10,088 nucleotides of DNA from Arthrobacter_J sp038199985. Its GTDB lineage: Bacteria > Actinomycetota > Actinomycetes > Actinomycetales > Micrococcaceae. Below, in pieces: positions 1 to 6,812 of the stretch (positions are counted from its first letter, which is position 1; every line of letters starts with the position of its first letter). The DNA lies in assembly GCA_038199985.1 (NCBI GenBank), contig JBBPYK010000114.1, forward strand, positions 1 through 10,088. The letters run 5' to 3'. Under the pieces are notes generated by a model that searched no databases, was not told the origin of the DNA, and was given only the letters and a program-made list of their open reading frames with translations. The translations under genes were made by a program, and so were the position numbers.

Positions 1-96
1 CAACGCCGACTCGGCAAACTGACACCGATCGAGTTTGAGACAATAAACAAGACCACTCAACCGGTCCCCGAAATATCAACCCAAACAGTCAACTAA
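1..96 (+). pseudogene. IS3-family transposase (OrfB), C-terminal end only
   Basis: The frame open from the left edge to a TAA at 94-96 begins QRRLGKLTPIEFE. This is the typical tail of IS3-family DDE transposases (the 'xRLGxLTPxEFE' block just after the catalytic glutamate region). Only about 31 residues lie in the window, so I cannot tell whether the upstream part of the element is intact. It is in the same frame as the metN remnant that follows, but the TAA separates them, so no fusion is made. Family assignment rests on this motif and on the IS3-like end that overlaps the stop codon; the subgroup is not determined. Confidence 0.75.
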
Positions 97-110
97 AACC
101 TGAGCAGACC
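1..110 (+). mobile_element. IS3-family element, right end
   Basis: The sequence GTCAACTAAAACCTGAGCAG at 89-108 covers the transposase stop codon and resembles the right terminal inverted repeat of actinobacterial IS3 elements, which often carry the stop inside the repeat. MetN-like coding sequence (DAYPAQ then LSGGQ) resumes at 112, so the element boundary lies at about 106-111. The exact last base and any target duplication cannot be set because the left end lies outside the window. Confidence 0.6.
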
Positions 111-111
111 C

Positions 112-738
112 GATGCCTATCCGGCTCAGTTGTCCGGTGGACAACGCCAGCGTGTGGGCATCGCGAGGGCACTGGCATTGAAGCCCTCGGTCCTGCTCGC
201 CGATGAGGCCACTTCGGGGCTGGACCCGTCCACTACCGAATCGATCCTGCAACTGATCCGCAGCATCCGTGAAACCGAAGGCGTCAGCGTCGTGCTCATC
301 ACGCACGAAATGGATGTCGTGCGCTCCGTAGCCGATACCGTTTCCCGGCTGGAGGGCGGGAAGATAGTGGAATCAGGGCCGGTAGGGAGAATCGTCGCGG
401 ACCCGGTCTCGGCCTTAGCTGGGGACCTACTGCGCCACGGGACCCCGGTCCAGCCCGGTCCCGGAACAGCGATATGGCAGGTGCAATACGGATCCAGTGC
501 CGTTGCCCTCGACTGGCCTCAGCACCTCGGAGCCGTCCTCGGCAGCCAGATTGAACTCCTTGCCGCCAGCATCGAATCCATCGGCGGCCCGGCAGTCGGC
601 CGAGCCGCAATCTCCGTGCGAGCCGGACTGCCCGAGGCAGCGGTTCAAAAATCCCTTGCCGAACTGGGACTACTTGGCCATCGACCGACGACGACAGCCC
701 AAAGCCGCGCGGCAGGTGTAGAGGTGAAGACGCCGTGA
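112..738 (+). pseudogene. metN: Methionine-type ABC transporter ATPase, 5'-truncated by an IS3 element
   Basis: This is the second half of a MetN-family ATPase that would power import of methionine or a related sulfur compound through the MetI channel. Visible from the N-terminal side are DAYPAQ, the ABC signature LSGGQ (from 130), Walker B VLLADE with D/E at 202-207, the D-loop GLDP, and the H-loop histidine in LITHE (about 304). A C-terminal NIL domain typical of MetN (ligand-sensing, about 490-680) follows. MetN is normally about 340 residues; the roughly 130 residues carrying Walker A and the Q-loop are missing and IS3 sequence stands in their place. A TTG at 130 could start a 202-residue product, but it could not bind ATP normally. 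The end overlaps the metI start. The substrate could be another organosulfur compound, given the monooxygenase downstream. Confidence 0.85.
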
Positions 739-1409
739 ATACGCCCTGGTCCGAAGTACCTGCACTAGTGCTGCCCGCGATGGGTCAGACCGCACTGATG
801 GTAGGCATCGTGATGCTCATCGTCGTGCTCATCGGCACACCGCTCGGCGTCATCCTGCACAATTCCGGCCCGACCGGGCTATTTCCCCGCTCGCGCCTGC
901 ACGTCCTGCTGTCCTGGACCGCCAACCTCGGCCGATCCCTACCCTTTCTGGTACTGATGGCCGCGGTCATCCCATTCACGAAGCTGCTGGTAGGAACGAC
1001 CCTAGGAATCCAAGCCGCGATTGTGCCGATGGCTCTGGCCGGGATCCCGTTCTTCGTCCGGCTGGTCCAAAACGCTATCCGCGAAGTTCCGACAGAACGC
1101 ATAGACATCGGCCAGGTATCCGGCGGCAGCACCCTACAGATCATCCGCAGAATCCAAATCAACGAAGCCCTGCCCGGCATGATCGCAGGCCTGTCCCTGA
1201 ACCTCATAGCCATGATCGAGTACTCGGCCATCGCCGGCGCCATCGGTGCTGGCGGACTGGGTTACCTGGCCGTCAACTACGGTTACCAACGATTCGACGC
1301 CACCATCATGCTCGTGTGTGTGGTCCTGCTGATCATCGCCGCCCAAACCATCCAGTTCGTCGGCGACCATTTGGTGCGCCGCACCGCGCGCGTGCTGCAA
1401 CACGCCTGA
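735..1409 (+). CDS. metI: Methionine-type ABC transporter permease
   Basis: A 224-residue membrane permease of the MetI family (usual length about 217), forming the homodimeric channel of a MetNIQ importer. It starts at GTG 735, four-base overlapping (GTGA) with the metN stop, with an AGGTGA ribosome site at 722-727; this overlap implies translational coupling to metN. Several hydrophobic segments are visible (about residues 20-42, 57-80, 90-110, 150-175, 190-210). The cytoplasmic EAA-type coupling loop lies at about residues 117-149, with G-Q-V-S-G-G-S-T and I-N-E-A-L-P-G, which docks on the ATPase. The gene looks intact, but its ATPase partner is broken. It would be non-functional unless another MetN is encoded elsewhere. 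The substrate-binding lipoprotein (MetQ) is not in the window. Confidence 0.9.
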   Translation: MNTPWSEVPALVLPAMGQTALMVGIVMLIVVLIGTPLGVILHNSGPTGLFPRSRLHVLLSWTANLGRSLPFLVLMAAVIPFTKLLVGTTLGIQAAIVPMALAGIPFFVRLVQNAIREVPTERIDIGQVSGGSTLQIIRRIQINEALPGMIAGLSLNLIAMIEYSAIAGAIGAGGLGYLAVNYGYQRFDATIMLVCVVLLIIAAQTIQFVGDHLVRRTARVLQHA

Positions 1410-1431
1410 CCCAACGAGAAAGAAGAAGACG

Positions 1432-2874
1432 ATGACAAAGAAAAGAATCCGCTTCAACGCCTTCGATATGACGTGCATAATACACCAGTCCCCAGGCCTA
1501 TGGGCGCACCCGACCGACCAGTCGACCCGCTACAACGACCTCAACTACTGGATTGACCTCGCGAAGCTACTGGAACGTGGGAAGTTCGACGGCCTGTTTA
1601 TCGCCGATGTTCTGGGCGTCTACGACACCTACCAAAACTCACACGACGCCTCCGTGCGCCGAGCCATGCAGGTCCCAGTACACGACCCGCTCATGCAAGT
1701 CTCGGCGATGGCCGCAGCCACGGAAAAACTCGGTTTTGGTATCACTGTCTCGGCCACCTATGAACAGCCCTACGCCCTCGCCCGCCGGTTCAGCTCACTG
1801 GACCACCTCACGCGCGGACGTATCGCCTGGAACATCGTGACCTCCTACCTTGACGGCGCAGCTCGCAACCTGGGCATGGATCGCCAAATGTCCCACGACG
1901 AACGCTACGACCTGGCCGCAGAAGTAGTAGACGTTTGCTACAAGCTCTGGGAAGGCTCCTGGGAGGACGACGCCGTCGTCGCTGACCGCAAAACCCAGAT
2001 CTACGCCGACCCCGAAAAGGTCCACACCATCGACCACAAGGGCAAGTACTTCTCCGTGCCGGGCATCCACCTATCCGAGCCCTCCCCACAGCGCACACCG
2101 GTCATCTGGCAGGCAGGAACCTCCACCAAGGGCCGCGCCTTCGCCGCCCAGCACGCCGAGGCCGTCTTTACCGTCGCACCCACCGCCGAAATCCTGCGCA
2201 CATACGTCGACGACATCCGAGCCGTCGCCGCCAACCACGGCCGCGACCCGCAAAGCGTGAAGATCTACACGGAAATCGCCACCGTCGTCGCCCCATCAGA
2301 CGCCGAGGCACAAGCCAAGTACGAAGAGTTCCTCACCTGGGCCGATTATGAAGGTGCCCTCGCGTTCTACGCCGGCATCACCGGAATCGACCTGTCCACG
2401 CTCGACCCGGACCAGCCGCTCGAATACGTGGAAACAGACTCCGCCCGCTTCGCCCTGGAAATCTTCTCCAAGGCAGACCCAACCCGGACATGGACCCCAC
2501 GCGAGGTCGCTAACTTCGTCTCGATCGGCGCCATGGGCCCAGTCCTCATCGGCTCACCCCAAACTATTGCCAACGAACTCGAACGATGGATCGACGACGC
2601 CGACATCGACGGATTCAACATCGCCTACGTCACCACCCCCGGCACTTTCGAGGACTTCATTGACCAGGTCGTGCCCGAGCTACAGGTTCGAGGCCGCTAC
2701 TGGACCGACTACGACGAGTCCGACACCCTGCGTGAACGCATCTACGAACCAGGCCAGAAACGCGTGCGCGACGACCACCCCGCAGCCGTCTACCGGCGCG
2801 AGCTACAGGACAAGGCAACCGCCCGAAAAGCAACGAGAACAACTGGAGGTGTCGTAACCGTCCCAGCCGGATAA
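1432..2874 (+). CDS. FMN-dependent luciferase-like monooxygenase, DmoA/NtaA/SnaA type
   Basis: A 480-residue flavin-dependent monooxygenase of the bacterial luciferase-like superfamily, nitrilotriacetate/DszA/SnaA/DmoA branch. These enzymes use reduced FMN from a separate flavin reductase plus O2 to oxidise or cleave small substrates, often organosulfur compounds. The N-terminal block (RIRFNAFDMTC, HQSPGLWAHP, ARYND-like, LERGKFDGLFIADVLGVYD) and later blocks (AMAAATEKLGFG, RGRIAWNIVTSYLDGAARNLG, DERYDLAAE, YKLWEGSWEDDAV, EPSPQRTPVIWQAGTS, DGFNIAY, PELQVRGR) match my memory of dimethyl-sulfide monooxygenase subunit DmoA closely, and length agrees. It starts 22 bases after metI behind a purine-rich GAGAAAGAAG stretch, so it is probably co-transcribed. 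With MetNI-type transport it fits sulfur scavenging. The substrate is not deducible, and no flavin reductase is in the window. Confidence 0.88.
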   Translation: MTKKRIRFNAFDMTCIIHQSPGLWAHPTDQSTRYNDLNYWIDLAKLLERGKFDGLFIADVLGVYDTYQNSHDASVRRAMQVPVHDPLMQVSAMAAATEKLGFGITVSATYEQPYALARRFSSLDHLTRGRIAWNIVTSYLDGAARNLGMDRQMSHDERYDLAAEVVDVCYKLWEGSWEDDAVVADRKTQIYADPEKVHTIDHKGKYFSVPGIHLSEPSPQRTPVIWQAGTSTKGRAFAAQHAEAVFTVAPTAEILRTYVDDIRAVAANHGRDPQSVKIYTEIATVVAPSDAEAQAKYEEFLTWADYEGALAFYAGITGIDLSTLDPDQPLEYVETDSARFALEIFSKADPTRTWTPREVANFVSIGAMGPVLIGSPQTIANELERWIDDADIDGFNIAYVTTPGTFEDFIDQVVPELQVRGRYWTDYDESDTLRERIYEPGQKRVRDDHPAAVYRRELQDKATARKATRTTGGVVTVPAG

Positions 2875-2881
2875 AGACTTC

Positions 2882-2918
2882 CCGGTGGTGCTGTCAGTAC
2901 AACGGGCAGCACCACCGG
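2882..2918. terminator. Hairpin after the sulfur operon
   Basis: A perfect 12-bp inverted repeat, CCGGTGGTGCTG (2882-2893) and CAGCACCACCGG (2907-2918), with a 13-base loop, lies 7 bases after the monooxygenase stop. It is GC-rich and well placed for transcription termination. However, the bases after it (TTAGCCCCTTAAAAA) lack a proper T-run, so it may be Rho-assisted or mainly an mRNA 3'-end stabiliser. Confidence 0.6.
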
Positions 2919-3422
2919 TTAGCCCCTTAAAAAGCGCATATCCTGCAGATGAGCAGCAGCTGATCGGTGTGTGCTCAGCGCAAGCACAGCCTTGGCCGCG
3001 GTAACCCCGCGCTCAGTGAAAACTGTGAGGTTCGAGGATGGGTAATCCTCTGTCATAGGTATTTGAGACGTGGACTGGGAGTGCCTGGGTGAATCCCTTC
3101 GACTTTCCGTCCTTTAGAAGGCGAACGAGCGTTTAGTGCTCGGCGACGGCGGAGCACCTCAACTTGCCCATGCCACTCTCATCCGTTGATTCCCCGGACT
3201 GTATCGCAACCTAGTTCGTAGTCACGCTTTCGTACCCTTGCTTAGGAGACAGGGTAGCAAGGCAGGCAGGGAGAAGTAAGGGCGGGGGAGGGGTGGTGTC
3301 TTGTCCTGTTGTGTTGTAACCCTAGGGTTGCAACACATTCCGACGAGACACCTCGGTTTGACACTCTCCTAGTTCCTTAGAGTGATTCCCATGCAGGCCT
3401 CCACCCGTTGCTGTTGCGCGGA
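2919..3422. other. Gene-poor intergenic stretch rich in short inverted repeats
   Basis: No coding sequence I can support. The stretch separates the plus-strand sulfur operon from the converging minus-strand toxin gene. Short inverted repeats are frequent: TGTGCT/AGCACA near 2970-2990, GAGGAT/ATCCTC (3034-3039 and 3045-3050), CGAGC/GCTCG (3126-3130 and 3138-3142), two overlapping alternatives near 3233-3262, and a large palindrome at 3295-3352. A 45-codon minus-strand frame (ATG at 3056, TAA at 2919) is open but has no ribosome site or recognisable family. No tRNA, rRNA or known riboswitch was recognised. Confidence 0.5.
3295..3352. repeat. 58-bp two-tier imperfect palindrome
   Basis: Symmetric about 3323/3324. 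The inner arms are 14 bp each (3310-3323 and 3324-3337; core GTGTTGTAACCCT / AGGGTTGCAACAC) with one mismatch. Four unpaired positions follow on each side. The outer arms are 11 bp each (GGTGTCTTGTC 3295-3305 and GACGAGACACC 3342-3352), again with one mismatch and in perfect register with the inner arms. There is no loop: the centre is CCTAGG. It lies about 70 bases beyond the end of the RES toxin gene. It could be a terminator, a protein-binding dyad, or a recombination or IS-derived site; the sequence alone does not decide. Confidence 0.75.
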
Positions 3423-4103
3423 CTAGTGAATCGTCAGGTTGAACAAGCGGGCGACGTCAATCAAGCTCGAATCGGTCTTCTCAATCGTCGATTGTTCATG
3501 GATAAACGTCTCCGTGCCAGCAAAGATCGCCCAGCACTCTTCGTTGTCGAGCTTCGACACATACCTGATGCCTGAGTAGTTGTAGAGACCTTCTTCGTCG
3601 AGGGAGGAGTAGGCCCAACGTGCAATCTCTCGGGTGAGGAGGCGATTCATGCCGCGCACGTCGGGAACATCGATGGTCTCGACGCCCAGCGGCTCGAGTT
3701 GCTCGCCGATCTGCTCAAGTATGAATTGGCGGGTTTCAAGGTCTTCGAGGTCAATGAATGACGCTGGGTTCGTGGTGCCCACCGTGAAGAGGCGACGTTC
3801 GTCTCGCCAGGATGCGGGGATGCTGTTCGGTGGCATGAATCCGCTGGGGTCATCCCGGACGAGGGCAGCCATCTTTGGTGACACCCTCTTTCCGGCGAGG
3901 GTTTCCAAAAATGACCCTCGTGGGGTCGTGGCGCAGTACAGGATGCCTCCGCCTGGTACATCGAATCGGTTGCCGGCATCAGGTAGGAGGGCATCATCGG
4001 GTGCTATTTCGGAGAAGCGCTGTCCCGAAGGGATGAGGGCGACTCGCCAGACCCTGTCAGGGATATCTACTGACTTCGGTGTGAGCGAGTCGCCCAAACC
4101 CAT
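3423..4103 (-). CDS. RES-domain toxin (MbcT/ParT family)
   Basis: A 226-residue RES-domain protein. Known members of this toxin family attack NAD+ (MbcT is an NAD+ phosphorylase; others hydrolyse NAD+) or ADP-ribosylate a cell protein (ParT). The conserved R-E-S pattern is visible: V-W-R20, G-N-R46-F-D, I-L-Y56-C-A, F-L-E67-T-L, and G-I-R-Y-V-S183 followed by CWAIF near the C-terminus. The start ATG at 4103 has AGGAGA (minus strand, 4116-4111) seven bases upstream, inside the antitoxin's last codons. The two genes are separated by 3 bases, so they are co-transcribed and probably coupled. The C-terminal roughly 20 residues after the RES core are unremarkable. All expected catalytic-type residues are present, so it looks active; whether it is toxic here is inference from the family. 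Confidence 0.88.
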   Translation of the reverse strand: MGLGDSLTPKSVDIPDRVWRVALIPSGQRFSEIAPDDALLPDAGNRFDVPGGGILYCATTPRGSFLETLAGKRVSPKMAALVRDDPSGFMPPNSIPASWRDERRLFTVGTTNPASFIDLEDLETRQFILEQIGEQLEPLGVETIDVPDVRGMNRLLTREIARWAYSSLDEEGLYNYSGIRYVSKLDNEECWAIFAGTETFIHEQSTIEKTDSSLIDVARLFNLTIH

Positions 4104-4106
4104 GCC

Positions 4107-4517
4107 TTATTCTCCTGCCCGGTACGCGCGCGCAGCGGCCATCGCTTCACGGGTCCGGTTGTCAGCGATCGCTTCCGCTGGTGACATGTCATCCAGCTGA
4201 CCATTCATCCCCATGAACCATGCTCTAACGGTATGGGCTGACTGCGGGGCGTGCGGATCGTGGGCGAGGAACATGAAGATTTGGTAGGCCGCCCTGATAC
4301 GGCGTTCCACCGCTAGGGACTTCGGAAGCTGCTTACCACCCATCCATCGGGTGATGGTCTGTCGGTCTTTTCCCGCGATGAGCTGCGTCAGCGCTGGACC
4401 TAGGTTGTCGTTGAGTACTGAGACCATGTCGCTGAATCCGGTTTCAAAATCGTGCCCGGGTGATCCCGTGACGCCGCCGCGGCCGTGCCGTGTCCTCGTG
4501 GTTACTCCGTCGCCCAT
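4107..4517 (-). CDS. Antitoxin with MbcA/ParS-type (DUF2384) C-terminal domain
   Basis: A 136-residue antitoxin partner of the RES toxin that follows it. The N-terminal 30 residues are basic and Gly-rich and probably disordered. Residues about 35-62 (VLNDNLGPALTQLIAG, then TITRWMGGKQLP) form a putative Xre-like helix-turn-helix. Residues about 97-133 contain WFMGMNGQLDDMSPAEAI, the hallmark 'W-x-x-G-x-N-x-x-L-x-x-x-S-P-x-E-x-I' of MbcA/ParS/Xre antitoxins, whose C-terminal part plugs the RES active site. The start ATG at 4517 is supported by AAGGA (minus strand, 4527-4523) at 5-base spacing. Antitoxin-first order is the usual one for this family. Such antitoxins commonly repress their own promoter; possible binding repeats lie upstream. 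Confidence 0.88.
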   Translation of the reverse strand: MGDGVTTRTRHGRGGVTGSPGHDFETGFSDMVSVLNDNLGPALTQLIAGKDRQTITRWMGGKQLPKSLAVERRIRAAYQIFMFLAHDPHAPQSAHTVRAWFMGMNGQLDDMSPAEAIADNRTREAMAAARAYRAGE

Positions 4518-4660
4518 GATCGTCCTTCTATCGAGGTGTCGTGGTGGTGTATCTGTTGATAATTCATATATACATGTAAACGATCATCAAACAACACATG
4601 TTCCGACACTCGTATGGGGCACTCGCTTTACATGTTCCGACAGGAACCCTGACCTTAATG
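4518..4660 (-). promoter_or_regulatory. Upstream region of the antitoxin-toxin operon
   Basis: A markedly AT-rich patch (about 4550-4595, with TATATA near 4566-4571) stands out from its GC-rich surroundings and is the likely promoter region of the minus-strand pair. The palindromic hexamer ACATGT occurs at 4572, 4596 and 4630. I do not assign exact -35/-10 boxes. The right part of this stretch may already belong to the neighbouring IS30 element, whose left end I could not fix. Confidence 0.4.
4596..4642. repeat. 13-bp direct repeat upstream of the toxin-antitoxin pair
   Basis: ACATGTTCCGACA occurs exactly at 4596-4608 and at 4630-4642, 34 bases apart, and each contains the palindrome ACATGT. 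The second copy continues into GGAAC, making a small hairpin GTTCC-GACA-GGAAC (4634-4647) that the first copy lacks. CACTCG is also repeated between them. It could be operator half-sites for the antitoxin, or a duplication left by an insertion or deletion at the IS30 edge. Confidence 0.6.
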
Positions 4661-4742
4661 GATGTGTCAAGTAGTTCTGGACCCACCGTGACGGGGTGGA
4701 TTCTAACGATCGTCACAACACCTGAGCATTTCAGGAGTTGCA

Positions 4743-5441
4743 GTGCCTTCATACAAGACGCCTCAGCGCAAACCTGGTCCAGGCGGAATGACCGCGGAGC
4801 GCGCCCACTATATTCGGCTCATGAAGCAAGGACTCAACAATTCCGAGGCCTGCCGGATCATCGGCGTGGGACGGAAAACCGGCTCCCACTGGCGCAACGG
4901 TCGCACCGTCCGGGATCCGGTGACCAGACGCGTCCGTACCTACCCGGCAATCATTCTGGTGCGGGAGCAACCGGTCGCCATTTCTGCGCGGTATCTGTGC
5001 GAGGACGAGCGGATCATCATTGCTGACCGGCACCGCGCCGGGGAGAGTGTGCGGTCGATCGCTGCCGGGCTGGGCAGGGCGCCGTCCACGGTGAGCCGCG
5101 AGTTGCGGCGGAATCAGAACCTCGCGGGGCAGTACCGCCCGCACTACGCGCAGAAGAAAGCTCGGCTCCGTCGCCAGCGTCCCCGGATGGGGAAAATCGC
5201 GCAGATGCCCGAACTGAAGACGTATGTTCAGGCAATGCTCAACCGGTGGTGGAGCCCGGGCTTGATCTGCCGGCAGCTCAAGAAAGTTTTCCCAGACCGC
5301 CCGGAGCTGCATCTGGTGCACGAGACGATCTACCAGGCCCTTTACATCCAGGGCCGGGGCGGGCTTTCCCGGGAGCTCGTGAAGTGCCTGCGCACCGGCA
5401 GGGACCGTCGTAAACCCAACCGCCGGCCAGGAGGGTGGTGA
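4743..5441 (+). pseudogene. IS30-family transposase, truncated before its catalytic domain
   Basis: The start is GTG 4743 with AGGAG at 4733-4737. About 226 residues match the N-terminal part of actinobacterial IS30 transposases. There is a first helix-turn-helix (about residues 27-50), a second with SIAAGLGRAPSTVSRELRRN (about 105-124), then WWSPGLICRQLK, HETIYQALYIQGRGGLSREL and a basic GRDRRKPNRR stretch. The DDE catalytic core that should begin soon after (GHWEGDLI-type block) is absent. The frame runs into IS1380 sequence and stops at TGA 5439-5441 after a few foreign residues. The family is normally about 350-400 residues. The fragment could still bind DNA but cannot transpose. The upstream bases from about 4660 presumably hold its left end, which I could not delimit. 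Confidence 0.85.
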
Positions 5442-6810
5442 TCGTGCCGGTTTCCGGCGCCTTTTCAGCGATTAGCAGCCGGGTCCGCCTGGCCCGGGTG
5501 ATGAGTTTCCCGGCCGTGGCGAAGAGCCGGTACCGCCACCGTTTCATGTCCCATCCGCGGGCTGTGTGGCCGGTTGGCAGTGCGGTGAGTTGCAGCCAGG
5601 AGATAAGGTTCATGGCCAGTGCGGCAAGGTTGGCCCAGGCCTGATTGGCGTGAAAGTCGAAGAACGGCAGCTTACCGAGGCCGGTGTTCTTCAGGGTTTT
5701 GATCCGGTTCTCACACCGTCCCCGGGCTCGGTGCCGGGCATCAAGGGTGGGCCCGTGCCAGCGCGGTGAGTTCGTCAAGAAAGCCGTGACGCGGTGCCCG
5801 TCCACATCAAGCAGTGTCGCCTGAGCACCGGGGTGCAGGGGTTCGGCACGAAGGTAGAGGTTCGTTCCCGCCGGGTAGTCGGTGAGCCCGAGGATCTCGG
5901 TGGCGTTAACGACCCACGCGTCGTTGCGTTCCCTGCCGTTGTGGTCCAGGGCCGGCTGCCAGTGCTGTTTGTCGTTGATCCAGCCGACCATGTGGGCTTT
6001 GAGCACCGGGACCGGGTAGGACACCGTGAACTGGACCCCTAAGGAGCAGAGGTGATGCAGGAATTTCCGGGACGCCCCGGCGCTGTCGGTGCGCACCAGA
6101 ATTTTCTCGCCTATGAGTTTTCCGTCCTGGCCGTAGAAGTCGTCGGGGAGCTGTGCGATGGCCTGGGTGAAGACCTTGATATGGTCCTCGGCGCTGTTGG
6201 CCCCGGCATTACCCGCACGCATGAGTGCGGCGAGGATTTCCCCGGTCCCGTTGCCTGCGCCGTAATCGACGCTGGCGATAAAGGGAGCGAAGCCGTACCC
6301 GCCCTTGTACGTGCCGACGGCCTGTTCTTTGTCGCTGTGGGAGGTCACGAGGGTGGCATCCAAGTCCACTATCAGCGGATCCCGCGCGGTGGCCTTCAAC
6401 GCCGGATTCCTGTCCCCGGATGCTTCCCACACCCGTGAACGCAATTCCCGCGTCAACGTCGCAAAGCCATAGCCGAAGAGATCCGGGTTGGTCACGGTCC
6501 GCTCAAAGAACCGCGAGATCGTCGCGTTCGAAGCGATCGTCCCGAAAACACCGGAACCGGTCCGCAGGATGTCCAGATCAGAGACATGTTCCCCTCCACC
6601 GGAGAGCATGACCGCCAACGATCCCATGATCGTGCCGGGCCGGTGCCGGGCCCCGGAGGGGACGAACTGGCCCAAACGATCCTCGCACAAGCCCCGGAAC
6701 CCGAGCGCGTCAACAAAAGACGTGTCCACGTTCAGCCCGGCATGGGAGACCAGCGACTGGCCCGTCGTGGCGACAGGAAGGGGCGGGAAAACTCCGGTAA
6801 TCTTGGACAT
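5278..6810 (-). CDS. IS1380-family DDE transposase with a read-through C-terminal tail
   Basis: A 510-residue frame of which the first 460 residues are IS1380-family transposase of about normal length; the last 50 are IS30 sequence read antisense after the element's end is lost. Likely catalytic acidic residues are D151 in VDLDATL, D242 in VRTDSAGA and E367 in GRCENRIKTLKNTGLGKLPF. The N-terminal part carries the family's early block (SHAGLNVDTSFVDALGF, then RHRPGTIMGSLAVMLSGGGEHVSDLDILR). ATG 6810 is preceded by no good ribosome site, but the leader contains a 13-bp inverted repeat that would fold over the start region. The protein may still act on other IS1380 copies; the foreign tail (P, R, G-rich) could impair it. 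Family certainty is high, activity unknown. Confidence 0.88.
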   Translation of the reverse strand: MSKITGVFPPLPVATTGQSLVSHAGLNVDTSFVDALGFRGLCEDRLGQFVPSGARHRPGTIMGSLAVMLSGGGEHVSDLDILRTGSGVFGTIASNATISRFFERTVTNPDLFGYGFATLTRELRSRVWEASGDRNPALKATARDPLIVDLDATLVTSHSDKEQAVGTYKGGYGFAPFIASVDYGAGNGTGEILAALMRAGNAGANSAEDHIKVFTQAIAQLPDDFYGQDGKLIGEKILVRTDSAGASRKFLHHLCSLGVQFTVSYPVPVLKAHMVGWINDKQHWQPALDHNGRERNDAWVVNATEILGLTDYPAGTNLYLRAEPLHPGAQATLLDVDGHRVTAFLTNSPRWHGPTLDARHRARGRCENRIKTLKNTGLGKLPFFDFHANQAWANLAALAMNLISWLQLTALPTGHTARGWDMKRWRYRLFATAGKLITRARRTRLLIAEKAPETGTITTLLAGGWVYDGPCRCAGTSRAPGKARPGPGCKGPGRSSRAPDAAPGGLGKLS

Positions 6811-6812
6811 CA

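Noticed and set aside
3020..3055. GAGGTTCGAG followed by a GAGGAT/ATCCTC stem, resembling a tRNA T-arm.
   Set aside because: No acceptor, D or anticodon arms can be built around it and there is no CCA.
2919..3056. 45-codon minus-strand frame (ATG at 3056, TAA at 2919) ending right beside the operon hairpin, product starting MTEDYPSSNLTVF.
   Set aside because: No ribosome site, no family resemblance, and the length is expected by chance in GC-rich DNA; kept only as a note in the intergenic entry.
3015..3225. Minus-strand frame with an in-frame TAA giving protein-like text (for example TLVRLLKDGKSKGFTQALP).
   Set aside because: No start with a ribosome site, interrupted by a stop, and no recognisable family; could be a dead gene but unsupported.
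2940..3422. CRISPR array, RNase P RNA or tmRNA in the gene-free stretch.
   Set aside because: No regularly spaced direct repeats, and I could not find the conserved cores of these RNAs on either strand.
3634..4200. Plus-strand 188-codon frame across the toxin-antitoxin pair.
   Set aside because: Antisense to two well-supported genes; composition is low-information Arg/Ser/Pro and it shows no motif.
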